From: Streptomyces sp. 1-11
GTDB lineage: Bacteria; Actinomycetota; Actinomycetes; Streptomycetales; Streptomycetaceae
NCBI RefSeq assembly: GCF_007176755.1
Contig: NZ_BJTV01000008.1
Span: 186,001 to 250,000, forward strand
Reading direction: 5' to 3'
DNA length: 64,000 bases
Shown piece by piece: positions 42,990-51,504 of this stretch (positions within the stretch are counted from its first letter, which is position 1; each line of letters begins with the position of its first letter). Below the pieces are notes generated by a model that did no database searches, was not told the DNA's origin, and saw only the letters and a list, made by a program, of their open reading frames with translations. A program made the position numbers and the translations under genes.

Positions 42990-44124
42990 CCTGGCGGAGG
43001 AACTGGACCGCTGGACGGCGGAGGGCCGGGAGTTCGCCGTGGCCACCGTGGTGGCCGTCGCCGGCAGCGCGCCCCGCGGGCCCGGCGCGGCCCTCGCCGT
43101 CGACCGCGCGGGCACCGTCATCGGCTCGGTCTCCGGCGGCTGCGTGGAGGGCGCGGTGTACGACCTGTGCCGGCAGGCGCTGGAGACCGGCGAGAGCGTC
43201 CTCGAGCGGTTCGGGTACAGCGACGAGGACGCCTTCGCCGTGGGTCTGACCTGCGGCGGCACCATCGACGTCCTGATCACGCCGGTGAGCGCCGCGGCGC
43301 CCGCCCGCCCGGCCCTGGCGTCGGCCCTGGCGACGGCCGCCCGTGGCGAGCCGGCCGCCCTGGCCCGGGTCGTCCGGGGGCCCGTCGAACTCCTCGGCCG
43401 CGCCCTGCTGGTACGGCCCGACGGCACGCGTGAGGGCGGTCTGGGGGGTCACCGGGAACTGGACCGCTCGGCGGCGGCCGAGGCCGGGGCGCTGCTGGAG
43501 GCGGGGCGCACCGGCACGGTGGAGATCGCCGAGGACGGCTCGCACTGCCCCGGCGGCCTGACCCTGCTGGTGGAGTCGAACGTGCCGCCCCCGCGCATGA
43601 TCGTCTTCGGCGCGGTGGACTTCGCGGCCGCACTGGTCCGGGCCGGGAAGTTCCTCGGCCACCACGTGACCGTCTGCGACGCCCGGCCCGTCTTCGCCAC
43701 CCGGGCCCGCTTCCCGGAGGCCGACGAGGTCGTCGTCGACTGGCCCCACCGCTATCTGCGGCGCACCCGGACCGACGCCCGCACGGTGCTGTGCGTCCTC
43801 ACCCACGACGCGAAGTTCGACGTGCCCCTGCTGAAGGCGGCGCTCGCGCTGCCGGTGGCGTTCGTCGGCGCGCTCGGCTCGCGCCGCACCCACGAGGACC
43901 GTGAACGGCGGCTGCGGGAAGAGGGCGTGAGCCCGCGGGAGCTGGCCCGGCTGCGGTCCCCGATCGGCCTCGACCTCGGCGCCCGGACGCCGGAGGAGAC
44001 GGCCCTGTCGATCGTCGCGGAGATCGTCGCCGTCCGGCGGGGCGGCACGGGCCTTCCCCTGACCGGCACGGACACGCCGATCCACCGCGACCGCGCGGAA
44101 CACGGAGGGGCCTCGGCGGCCTGA
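42982..44124 (+). CDS. XdhC/PaoD-like molybdenum cofactor insertion protein
   Basis: A 380-residue XdhC family protein with the N-terminal XdhC/CoxI domain (ATVVAVAGSAPRGPGAALAV; IGSVSGGCVEGAVYDLCRQA; GLTCGGTIDVLITPV) and a C-terminal Rossmann domain (PRMIVFGAVDFAAALVRAGK; GALGSRRTHEDRERRLREEG). Members bind the molybdenum cofactor and load it, often sulfurated, into the partner enzyme. The ATG at 42982 overlaps the catalytic-subunit gene by 8 bases. The fixed order with the three enzyme genes matches E. coli paoABCD. A terminator follows. Confidence 0.92.
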   Translation: MLDLAEELDRWTAEGREFAVATVVAVAGSAPRGPGAALAVDRAGTVIGSVSGGCVEGAVYDLCRQALETGESVLERFGYSDEDAFAVGLTCGGTIDVLITPVSAAAPARPALASALATAARGEPAALARVVRGPVELLGRALLVRPDGTREGGLGGHRELDRSAAAEAGALLEAGRTGTVEIAEDGSHCPGGLTLLVESNVPPPRMIVFGAVDFAAALVRAGKFLGHHVTVCDARPVFATRARFPEADEVVVDWPHRYLRRTRTDARTVLCVLTHDAKFDVPLLKAALALPVAFVGALGSRRTHEDRERRLREEGVSPRELARLRSPIGLDLGARTPEETALSIVAEIVAVRRGGTGLPLTGTDTPIHRDRAEHGGASAA

Positions 44125-44192
44125 ACCGGCGCCCCGGTCCCGCCGGCGCCCCGGTCCCGCCCGGCGCCCCCGTCCCGCCCGGGGGCGCCGCC

Positions 44193-44215
44193 GGTCCCGG
44201 CAGCGCGCCGGGACC
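44193..44215. terminator. Terminator between the operon and the convergent protease
   Basis: GGTCCCGGC and GCCGGGACC form a perfect 9-bp stem with a 5-base loop. It is preceded by repeats of GGCGCCCCGGTCCCG (44130-44185) in an otherwise gene-free gap. Confidence 0.65.
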
Positions 44216-44248
44216 ACGGCCGCCCTCCGGGCGGGACGGGCGCTCACG

Positions 44249-45136
44249 CTACGGCAGCTTCACGAACGGGGACAGGAACGACCGGGCGCCGGGTGTGTCG
44301 AGGCGGTAGGTGACGTTCGTGGCGTAGCACGGGCCGTCGCCGGTGATGGTCGTGGAGGTCAGGACCCGCTTGCCGCCGAGGACGGCGAAGTTCGGGCCGC
44401 CGGAGTCGCCGTAGCAGGCCCCGCCGTTGCCCTGGGGCGCCGTCATGGCGAGGCGGACCCATGCCTTGTTGAGGGCGTCGAAGCTCACCGGCGCCTTCAT
44501 GCGGACCCCGCCGCCCGGATGGGTCTGGCCGCCGGGCCCCCGCGCCGCCTCCTGTGTGCCGTACCCGGCGACGACCCAGCCGGCGGAGTTCAGTTCCTTC
44601 GACGTGAGGCTGTCCAGCTGGTTCGCGCCCGGCAGGGCGGCCGGGGTGAAGGACCAGCGGGAGGCGACCTTCGCTGCGGGCAGCTCGATCACCGCGATGT
44701 CGTGCGGGTCGGAGGACGGCCCCGGGTAGCCGGGGTGCGTGTGCGCGACGCCTTCGACGGCGACGGCGTTCGCCTGGGCGGCCGGGTCGCCGTGGTACCG
44801 CTTGGCGGCGGCGTCGAGCCCCGCCTGGACGTCCTGGTCGAGCGAGACGTAGAACCTGACCCCGGCCGGCCAGTCGCTGGTGCAGTGCGCCGCGGTCAGG
44901 AAGGTGTTCGCGTCGACCATGGTGCCGGAGCACACCCAGTCGGTGCGGTCGGGGGTGGCCGGATCGCCGTCGTCGTCCCAGGTGGCCACCAGGGCGCCGA
45001 CCTCGGTGCGTTCGGGCGCGGGTGTGGCGTTGTACGAGTTGATCGCGGAGGACGGCAGCGCGGCGGCGAGGACGAGGGCGCAGGTGGCCGCGGTGACGGC
45101 GGTGGCGCGTAGGGCGGTCAAGAAGAACCCCTTCAC
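44249..45136 (-). CDS. Secreted trypsin-like serine protease
   Basis: A 295-residue protein of the S1 family. The GTG at 45136 opens a signal peptide (residues 1-30, FLTALRATAVTAATCALVLA, then ALPSSA). The mature enzyme has the complete triad: His in TFLTAAHCTSDW, Asp in SDPHDIAVIELP and Ser in GGACYGDSGGPNFAV. Unlike streptogrisins there is no long propeptide. It is secreted to degrade proteins or process other exported proteins. The ribosome site is unclear; an ATG at 45179 is an alternative start. Confidence 0.88.
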   Translation of the reverse strand: MKGFFLTALRATAVTAATCALVLAAALPSSAINSYNATPAPERTEVGALVATWDDDGDPATPDRTDWVCSGTMVDANTFLTAAHCTSDWPAGVRFYVSLDQDVQAGLDAAAKRYHGDPAAQANAVAVEGVAHTHPGYPGPSSDPHDIAVIELPAAKVASRWSFTPAALPGANQLDSLTSKELNSAGWVVAGYGTQEAARGPGGQTHPGGGVRMKAPVSFDALNKAWVRLAMTAPQGNGGACYGDSGGPNFAVLGGKRVLTSTTITGDGPCYATNVTYRLDTPGARSFLSPFVKLP

Positions 45137-45370
45137 TGGGTCGGGACAGGTGTTCTCCTGTGGGGAGGTAGGGAGCATTGAAGTGGCTCGGACGGCTCGC
45201 CACAAGACGGCGCCGTACCCGGGGGGCGCCGTCGGCCGGGCCGCCCCCGCTCGTTGCCGTGACCCGGCAGGCCGGCCGGTGTGCGCGCTGCCGGTGGGAG
45301 GACTGGGCGGCGCACGGCGGACGTGCTCGAATACGCCTGCGGAACATCGTGGGCGGGGCGGGGAGGCGGC

Positions 45371-46183
45371 GTGGGCCGGGGGGAGCACAACGGGCTGCGG
45401 GGCGTGTGGTGGCTGCTGATCGCCGTGGTGGCCCTCGGCGGCGGGGTGGCGACGGCCTCCGAGATGGGCTCGGCGCTGCAGCGTGAGCGCGCCTACCGGG
45501 CCGCGCCGGTCTGCGCCTCGGTGCCGGTGAGGCCGTCGGCCTGCGTGTGGCGGCAGACGTTCACCGTCCGCACCGCCGACCTGCACCGGGGGAAGCGCAA
45601 CGAGTCGCCGGAGGCACGTCTTTCGCTGCCCTCCGGCAAACCGTGGCGGGTGACGTTCCGTCAGACCGATCCGGTGGCCTCCGAGTTGGAGCCGGGCGAC
45701 AGGGTGGTCGGCCTGATCTGGCACGGCCGGGTCGTCGAGGTGCGGGACGCCCGGGGACGGCGGCAGCAGACGTCCGACGGGCCCGTGGGGTGGCCGGAGG
45801 ACCGCCTCGGCGGCGCGCTCGCCTGCGGCTCGTTCGGCCTGGCCGCGCTCGTCGGGGCGGTGTGGTCCCTGTTCGCGCGGGACGACCGGCGGCATGCCAG
45901 AGCCGCGTCCGTGGTGCGGTGGCACGGCGTCGGCATGGCCGTCCTCGCCCTCCCGACGCTGTGGGCGCAGTCGGCCAACGACTGGCCGATGTGGTCGATC
46001 CCGGCGATCTGGGGGCCGCTCGCCCTGCTCGTCCTTGCCTCCATGGTGGCCTTCGCCGTCGCGGCCGTCCGCGGCGACCTGGACGACGAGGCGGCCCCGC
46101 CGTCCGCCCGCCCGGTTCCCCCGCCGCCCGAGCCGGCGGGCGCGCCGGGCGGGACGCAGGGGCCGGGCGGCGGCCGCCCCTGA
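45371..46183 (+). CDS. Hypothetical membrane protein
   Basis: A 270-residue protein starting at the GTG at 45371, with GGGGAGG upstream. Membrane helices at residues 10-30 (WWLLIAVVALGGGVATASEM), 140-160 (ALACGSFGLAALVGAVWSLF), 178-195 (GVGMAVLALPTLWA) and 207-230 (IWGPLALLVLASMVAFAVAA). Between the first two is a beta-rich outer domain (RQTFTVRTADLHRGKRNES; PGDRVVGLIWHGRVVEVRD). The C-terminus is Pro-rich. No family recognised. The outer domain looks like those of Streptomyces proteins sensing the cell surface. Confidence 0.7.
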   Translation: MGRGEHNGLRGVWWLLIAVVALGGGVATASEMGSALQRERAYRAAPVCASVPVRPSACVWRQTFTVRTADLHRGKRNESPEARLSLPSGKPWRVTFRQTDPVASELEPGDRVVGLIWHGRVVEVRDARGRRQQTSDGPVGWPEDRLGGALACGSFGLAALVGAVWSLFARDDRRHARAASVVRWHGVGMAVLALPTLWAQSANDWPMWSIPAIWGPLALLVLASMVAFAVAAVRGDLDDEAAPPSARPVPPPPEPAGAPGGTQGPGGGRP

Positions 46184-46204
46184 CCGGCGAAGGGCCGCCG
46201 GGCG

Positions 46205-48271
46205 TCAGCCGCTGTGGACGCCGACCTCGTACAGCGAGTAACCCCACTGCGTTCCGCGCTCCGTGCCGGTGACGCGGACGTAGCGGGCCGGCTCCGGGGT
46301 GAAGCGCGCGGTGTCGAGGCCGCCGTCGCCGGCGGTGGTCGACCAGGCGGTACGCCAGTTCACCCCGTCCGTCGAGAGCTCGATCCGGTACGCCCTGCCG
46401 TACGCGCGCTCCCAGTCGAGCGTCACCCGTCCGACCGGGTGCGCGGAACCCAGGTCGATCCGCAGCCACTGGCCGTCGCTCCAGTCGCTGGCCCACCGGG
46501 TGTCCCGCCTGCCGTCCACCGCCCGGCCCGGCGCGTAGCTGGTGAACGGGTTCCACTCGGACGAACTGGCCGTGGCCGGCGCCCCGTCGGCGAGGTCGAC
46601 CGCCGCCCGGTGGCGCTCCGCCGCTCCCCAGGTGCCGAGGTATGACTCGGCCCCGCGGAACAGGTCGTTCACGGTGTCCTGGCCGCCCACCCGCCGGATG
46701 TCCTCGATCCAGTCGGGCACCAGGCCGTAGTGCGCGGCCCCGTCGGTGTTGAGGTCCCAGGTGCGCTCGCCGGTGGTCTGCCGGTCGACGAGGGAGCCGC
46801 CGTCGACGCTGCGGAAGGGGTAGACGACCTTGTCGGGCGCGTCCGCGCCGCGGGGCCCCGGCCAGCCGCCCACGCCGTTCATGTCCGTGCCGAAGCCGTA
46901 GCCGACGCCGTACTTCTCCCGCAGTGCCTTCGTGCGGTCCGCCTCGGCGACGAACGCCTGCGAGCCGTTCATGTACTGGGCGACGAAACCGCCGAGGCCG
47001 TAGACCCGCTCGGTCCAGTTCATGTCCATCCAGCTGTGCGAGGAGACCACGCCGGGGTACGAGTCCGCCTCCAGGATGTCGAGCGCGCGGCCGGCGGCCT
47101 TGACGCCCATGTGGTCGATCTCCAGCAGCATCCCGCGCTTCATCATGCCGCGCACGGCGTACTCGCCGAGGCCGGTGAGGCCGCGGGCGTTGCACTGCGC
47201 GTCCGAGTCGTACGCGGGGACGCTCACGCCCGCCGGCAGCTTCGCCTCGGCCCCGGGCGCGGGCGCGGAGCCGATGGGGTTGTCGTGCTGCGGGCCGGCG
47301 CACTTCTCGGTCTTCCAGAAGGTGCCGGTCGACAGGAACTGCCCCACGTCGATGGCCGTTCCGAGCGCGCCGGAGTCGAAGCGCACCCCGCACAGCGCGT
47401 TGTCGAACTTGTGGCACAGGAACATGCTGCGCACCCCGAGCCCGTACAGCTCGTCCAGGCCCGCGTCGATGTCGTGCCGGTCGCACTGCGGGACGTCAAG
47501 GACCTGTTTGCAGCCGAACGGCTCGGAGGTCTCCACGCCCAGGACGACCGCCAGCTTGCCCTGCCGGACCACCTCGCGGGCCTGCGCGCTGTCGGTGACG
47601 ATCCGGAACCAGCCCTTGCCGGGGCCGCCGTACATCCGGTCGACGTAGGCCTGCAGGTCGTACGTCAGCTTCGCCTGCAGCCGGATGGACGTCATCTCGT
47701 CGCAGCCGCGGTCCTTGAAGAAGTACACCGAGCAGATCACGCCGTTGGTGACCAGGTCGTTGACGAGGACCCGCTGGCCGCCGCGCCAGGCGCGCTCCAC
47801 CCACGCGTAGTAGTTCTGCTGGTGGGTCAGCGAGTCGTGGGCCGGCCAGTCCCTGAACGTCGGCCAGCCGACCGGGTCGTGCCTGCCGTCGCCGCCCTTG
47901 GTGATGAAGTCGAAGACGGCGAGCGAGCCGTCGGGGTAGTGCTCGGGGCAGTCCTTGAGGGCGTCGGCGATCCCGGCCTCGGAGAACACCTTGCCGCAGA
48001 TCAGCCGGCCGCCGAAGGCCTCGTTGGCGAACAGGTGGTCGTGGGCGTCGACGAACCCCCGCACCCGGCCCCGGTCGTCGGTGCCCCGGAACGGCTCGCC
48101 GGTGACACCGATCCGCGAGTCCGGGGCGGGCCGTGACACGGGGGTCCACCAGTCGTTCCCGTCCGCCGCCGCACTCGGCGCCGGACCCAGGACGGCCGCC
48201 AGCACGAGGAGCAGCACCGACAGGACGCCGGCGGGCCTGCGGTGGCGGTTCGGGCTACTGCGTACGGTCAC
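46205..48271 (-). CDS. Secreted dipeptidase/amidohydrolase-like protein with a discoidin domain
   Basis: A 688-residue secreted protein. The GTG at 48271 opens a signal peptide (GVLSVLLLVLAAVLGPAPSA). The catalytic part (about 60-540) has amidohydrolase metal ligands: GFVDAHDHLFANEAFGG, MLLEIDHMGVKAAGRALDI, VSSHSWMDMNWTERVYGLGG and GFGTDMNGVGGW, similar to the membrane dipeptidase (peptidase M19)/amidohydrolase fold but much longer, with an insertion holding several Cys. Residues 550-688 form an F5/8 type C (discoidin) carbohydrate-binding domain (RRDTRWASDWSDGQWLRIDL; RYVRVTGTERGTQWGYSLYE). Possible substrates are peptides or amides on the cell wall; this is uncertain. Confidence 0.8.
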   Translation of the reverse strand: MTVRSSPNRHRRPAGVLSVLLLVLAAVLGPAPSAAADGNDWWTPVSRPAPDSRIGVTGEPFRGTDDRGRVRGFVDAHDHLFANEAFGGRLICGKVFSEAGIADALKDCPEHYPDGSLAVFDFITKGGDGRHDPVGWPTFRDWPAHDSLTHQQNYYAWVERAWRGGQRVLVNDLVTNGVICSVYFFKDRGCDEMTSIRLQAKLTYDLQAYVDRMYGGPGKGWFRIVTDSAQAREVVRQGKLAVVLGVETSEPFGCKQVLDVPQCDRHDIDAGLDELYGLGVRSMFLCHKFDNALCGVRFDSGALGTAIDVGQFLSTGTFWKTEKCAGPQHDNPIGSAPAPGAEAKLPAGVSVPAYDSDAQCNARGLTGLGEYAVRGMMKRGMLLEIDHMGVKAAGRALDILEADSYPGVVSSHSWMDMNWTERVYGLGGFVAQYMNGSQAFVAEADRTKALREKYGVGYGFGTDMNGVGGWPGPRGADAPDKVVYPFRSVDGGSLVDRQTTGERTWDLNTDGAAHYGLVPDWIEDIRRVGGQDTVNDLFRGAESYLGTWGAAERHRAAVDLADGAPATASSSEWNPFTSYAPGRAVDGRRDTRWASDWSDGQWLRIDLGSAHPVGRVTLDWERAYGRAYRIELSTDGVNWRTAWSTTAGDGGLDTARFTPEPARYVRVTGTERGTQWGYSLYEVGVHSG

Positions 48272-48447
48272 GGCCCACGTCCCTCGGTCGGCGGGATGGC
48301 ACGGCGCCTGATTGTCATGTACTACACAAGCTGTCCCGAGGATCGCCACCACGGCCCGGCACGTCAAGACGCGGGCCGCACCCGGCGAGCGCGGCACCCG
48401 CCATCCAGCCGGTGCGCGAGCGCGGGCGGGGGCGAATAATCGACCGC

Positions 48448-49578
48448 ATGGGGCGCCGACTCACCGACGTGAGCGCTCCCGCCCGGCTGGCCGCGCCGGG
48501 TGAGGGCCTGGGACAGGACGAACTGGCGCTGGCCGCCCGCAACCACGGGCTGCCGCTCGAGGCCATGCGCCACGACCTGACACCGCCGGGCCTGCACTAC
48601 GTCCTCACCCACTACGACATCCCCCACGTACCCGACGACACCGCCTGGCGGCTGACGCTGGGCGGACGCGTGCGGCACGCCCTCACCCTCTCCGTCGCGG
48701 AGCTGCGCGCCCTCCCGGCACTCACCACGCGCGTGACCATGGAGTGCGCCGGGAACGGCAGGGCGCTGCTGTCGCCGAGGCCGGTGAGCCAGCCCTGGCT
48801 GCTCGAAGCGGTGGGCACCGCGGAGTGGACAGGGGTGCCCCTGCGCCTCCTCCTCGCCGAGGCCGGGGCCGCGCCCGACGCGGTCGACGTCGTCTTCACC
48901 GGCGCCGACCACGGAGTGGAACGCGGCGTCGAACAGGACTACGAACGAGCCCTCCCGCTCGACGTGGCCACCGGCGAGGAGCCCGAGGTCCTGGTGGCCT
49001 ACGCCATGGACGGCGCACCCCTGCCGCCCCAGCACGGCTGCCCCCTGCGCCTGGTGGTGCCCGGCTGGTACGGCATGGCCCAGGTGAAGTGGCTGCGCGC
49101 GATCACCGTCGTCGACCGGCCGTTCACCGGCTTCCAACAGGCAGTCGCCTACCGGATCGGGCAGGGGACCGAGGAGGCGGGACGGCCCGTCACACGGATC
49201 GCTCCCCGGGCGCTGCTGATACCGCCCGGCTTCCCCGACTTCATGTCCCGCACCCGCATCGTCGCGCCCGGCCCGGTCCGGCTGGAGGGACGGGCCTGGT
49301 CGGGACGGGCACCGGTGACCGGGGTGGAGGTCGGCACGGACGGCGGCCCGAGCCGGCGCCCGGCCGTCCTCGCGCCCGACGACGGACACCGCTGGGCCTG
49401 GCGCCGCTGGACCTGCGAGTGGTCCGCCGAGCCCGGCGACCACGTGCTGAGCGTCCGGGCCCACGACGCGGCCGGGAACACCCAGCCACTGGAACAGCCG
49501 TGGAACCGGGGCGGCTTCGCCAACAACCTGGTCCAGCGGGTACCGGTGTTCTGCCCGGATCCCGGCGGCACCGCCTGA
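48448..49578 (+). CDS. Sulfite oxidase-like molybdoenzyme
   Basis: A 376-residue protein of the sulfite oxidase molybdopterin-binding family. The Mo-ligand Cys100 is in RVTMECAGNGRALLSPRPVS. Other signatures: DIPHVPDDTAWRLTLGGRV, AYAMDGAPLPPQHGCPLRLV, then VPGWYGMAQVKWLRAITVVD. The C-terminal part (ALLIPPGFPDFMSRTRIVAP; EPGDHVLSVRAHDAAGNTQP) is the immunoglobulin-like dimerisation domain. There is no signal peptide or heme domain, so it is a cytoplasmic sulfite-oxidase-fold enzyme; the substrate may be sulfite or another oxo-compound. It stands 177 bases from the start of a divergent amidohydrolase gene. Confidence 0.88.
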   Translation: MGRRLTDVSAPARLAAPGEGLGQDELALAARNHGLPLEAMRHDLTPPGLHYVLTHYDIPHVPDDTAWRLTLGGRVRHALTLSVAELRALPALTTRVTMECAGNGRALLSPRPVSQPWLLEAVGTAEWTGVPLRLLLAEAGAAPDAVDVVFTGADHGVERGVEQDYERALPLDVATGEEPEVLVAYAMDGAPLPPQHGCPLRLVVPGWYGMAQVKWLRAITVVDRPFTGFQQAVAYRIGQGTEEAGRPVTRIAPRALLIPPGFPDFMSRTRIVAPGPVRLEGRAWSGRAPVTGVEVGTDGGPSRRPAVLAPDDGHRWAWRRWTCEWSAEPGDHVLSVRAHDAAGNTQPLEQPWNRGGFANNLVQRVPVFCPDPGGTA

Positions 49579-49658
49579 CGGCGCCGCCGCGGCCGGGGCC
49601 GTGCCGACGGCCAGGAAGGGTACCCGGACCCGGCCCGGCCACAGGAGGAGAAAGCGCC

Positions 49659-51401
49659 ATGAGCATCATCCCGTTCCCGCCGCACGCGCTGCACGACTAC
49701 GCGCTGCTGGCCGACGGGGAACGCGGCGCCCTGATCGGGCCGGACGGCGCCGTCAACTGGCTGTGCGCGCCCACCTGGCACGACGACGCCGTCTTCGCCT
49801 CCCTCATCGGCGGCGCGGGCGTCTACGCCGTGACCCCGCTCGGCCGCTGGGTGCCCGGCGGCTACTACGAGGAGGGCACCCTGATCTGGCGCAGCCGCTG
49901 GATCACCACCGACGGCGTCGTCGAGTGCCGCGAGACCCTCGCCTTCCCCGGCGAGGCCGGCCGCTTGGTGCTGCTGCGGCAGCTGCACGCCGTCGACGGC
50001 ACCGCCCACGTCCGCCTGGTGCTCGACCCGCGCGCCGACTACGGCCGCGCCCCGCTGTCCACCACCCACCGCGACGACGACGGCGTCTGGCACCTGGGCA
50101 CCGGCCACCACCGCCTGCGCTGGCAGGGCGCCCCGGCGGCCGTCGTCCGCGCCGGGGGCCTGACCGCCGACCTGGTGCTCGGCCCCGGCGCGAAGCACGA
50201 CCTGGTCCTGGAGTGCTCCGACGCGCCGCTGCCGCGCACCCCGCCGAAGGCCGAGCAGGCGTGGGCGGCCACCGAACAGGCCTGGCGGCGGTCCGTGCCC
50301 GCACTCGGGCACACCGTCGCCACCGGGGACGCCCGGCGCTCCTACGCCCTGCTGCGCGGCCTGACCTGCCACGGCGGCGGCATGGTCGCCGCGGCCACCA
50401 CCAGCCTGCCCGAACGCGCGGAGGCCGGCCGCAACTACGACTACCGGTTCGTGTGGATCCGCGACCAGAGCTACGCCGGGCAGGCGGCCGCCGCCGCGAA
50501 CGCCCCGGAACTCCTGGACGCCGCCGTCCGCTTCGTCAGCGAGCGACTGCTCAGCGACGGCCCCGGTCTCGCCCCCGCCTACACCGTGCACGGAACACCC
50601 GTACCCGGGCAGCGCGAACTCGACCTGCCCGGCTACCCCGGCGGTTTCAGCCGCGTCGGAAACCACGTCGAGCGGCAGTTCCAGCTCGACTGCTTCGGCG
50701 AGGCGCTGCTGCTGTTCGCCGCCGCCGAACGCATGGACCGGCTGGGCCCGGACGGCTGGAAGGCCGCCGAGACCGCGGTACGGGCCGTCGCCGAGCGGCG
50801 GCGGGAACCGGACGCGGGCATCTGGGAACTGGACGACCGGCTCTGGACACACAGCCGGCTGAGCTGCGTCGCCGGGCTGCGCGCCCTCGCCGGCGCGGCC
50901 CCGCGCCTGCCGCTCGCCGGCACGTGCGCCGACCTCGCCGACAGCCTGCTCACCGAGACCGCGGCCGGCTGTGTGCACCCCGAGGGGCACTGGCAGCGCA
51001 CCCCCGACGACCCCGCGGTCGACGCGGCCCTGCTGCTGCCCGCCGTGCGCGGCGCGCTGCCCCCGCACGACCCGCGCACCCGCGCCACCCTCGCCGCCTG
51101 CCGCGCCCAGCTCACCCAGGACCACTTCATCTACCGGTTCCGGCACGACGACCGGCCCCTGGAGGACGCCGAGGGCGCGTTCCTGCTGTGCGGCTTCCTC
51201 ATGGCACTGACCGAGCACCAGCAGGGCGACGAGGTCGAGGCGCACCGCTGGTTCGAGCGCAACCGCGGCGCCTGCGGCGCGTCCGGCCTGTACGCGGAGG
51301 AGTTCGACATCGCCCAGCGCCAGTTGCGCGGCAACCTCCCGCAGGCCTTCGTGCACGCCCTGCTGCTGGAGACCACCGCCAGGCTCGCGGACGCCCCCTA
51401 G
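49659..51401 (+). CDS. Glycoside hydrolase family 15 protein (glucoamylase/trehalase-like)
   Basis: A 580-residue cytoplasmic protein with a strong AGGAGGAG ribosome site. The N-terminal super-beta-sandwich (DYALLADGERGALIGPDGAV; NWLCAPTWHDDAVFASLIGG) is followed by an (alpha/alpha)6 barrel: GRNYDYRFVWIRDQSYAGQA, GFSRVGNHVERQFQLDCFGE, IWELDDRLWTHSRLSCVAGL and GLYAEEFDIAQRQLRGNLPQ with the C-terminal acid. Bacterial GH15 enzymes of this form act as trehalases or glucoamylases. Without a signal it would act on intracellular trehalose or maltose-like sugars. Likely own transcription unit, 80 bases after the molybdoenzyme. Confidence 0.9.
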   Translation: MSIIPFPPHALHDYALLADGERGALIGPDGAVNWLCAPTWHDDAVFASLIGGAGVYAVTPLGRWVPGGYYEEGTLIWRSRWITTDGVVECRETLAFPGEAGRLVLLRQLHAVDGTAHVRLVLDPRADYGRAPLSTTHRDDDGVWHLGTGHHRLRWQGAPAAVVRAGGLTADLVLGPGAKHDLVLECSDAPLPRTPPKAEQAWAATEQAWRRSVPALGHTVATGDARRSYALLRGLTCHGGGMVAAATTSLPERAEAGRNYDYRFVWIRDQSYAGQAAAAANAPELLDAAVRFVSERLLSDGPGLAPAYTVHGTPVPGQRELDLPGYPGGFSRVGNHVERQFQLDCFGEALLLFAAAERMDRLGPDGWKAAETAVRAVAERRREPDAGIWELDDRLWTHSRLSCVAGLRALAGAAPRLPLAGTCADLADSLLTETAAGCVHPEGHWQRTPDDPAVDAALLLPAVRGALPPHDPRTRATLAACRAQLTQDHFIYRFRHDDRPLEDAEGAFLLCGFLMALTEHQQGDEVEAHRWFERNRGACGASGLYAEEFDIAQRQLRGNLPQAFVHALLLETTARLADAP

Positions 51402-51442
51402 TCCCTGGTCCCTGGTCAGTCCCTGGTCCCTGGTCCCTGGTC
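51402..51442. repeat. 7-bp tandem repeat after the GH15 gene
   Basis: TCCCTGG is repeated five times with one GTCA interruption. It lies between the stop of the GH15 gene and the convergent transporter gene. Confidence 0.6.
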
Positions 51443-51504
51443 GGCCATGCGCGGCGCGGGCCCGGCGGGAATCGGCGGACTGGGCCTGCCCGTGCGGGTT
51501 CCCG

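Noticed and set aside
44130..44190. GGCGCCCCGGTCCCG repeats as a CRISPR-like array
   Set aside because: Copies are adjacent and few, without spacers; simple low-complexity repeats before a terminator.
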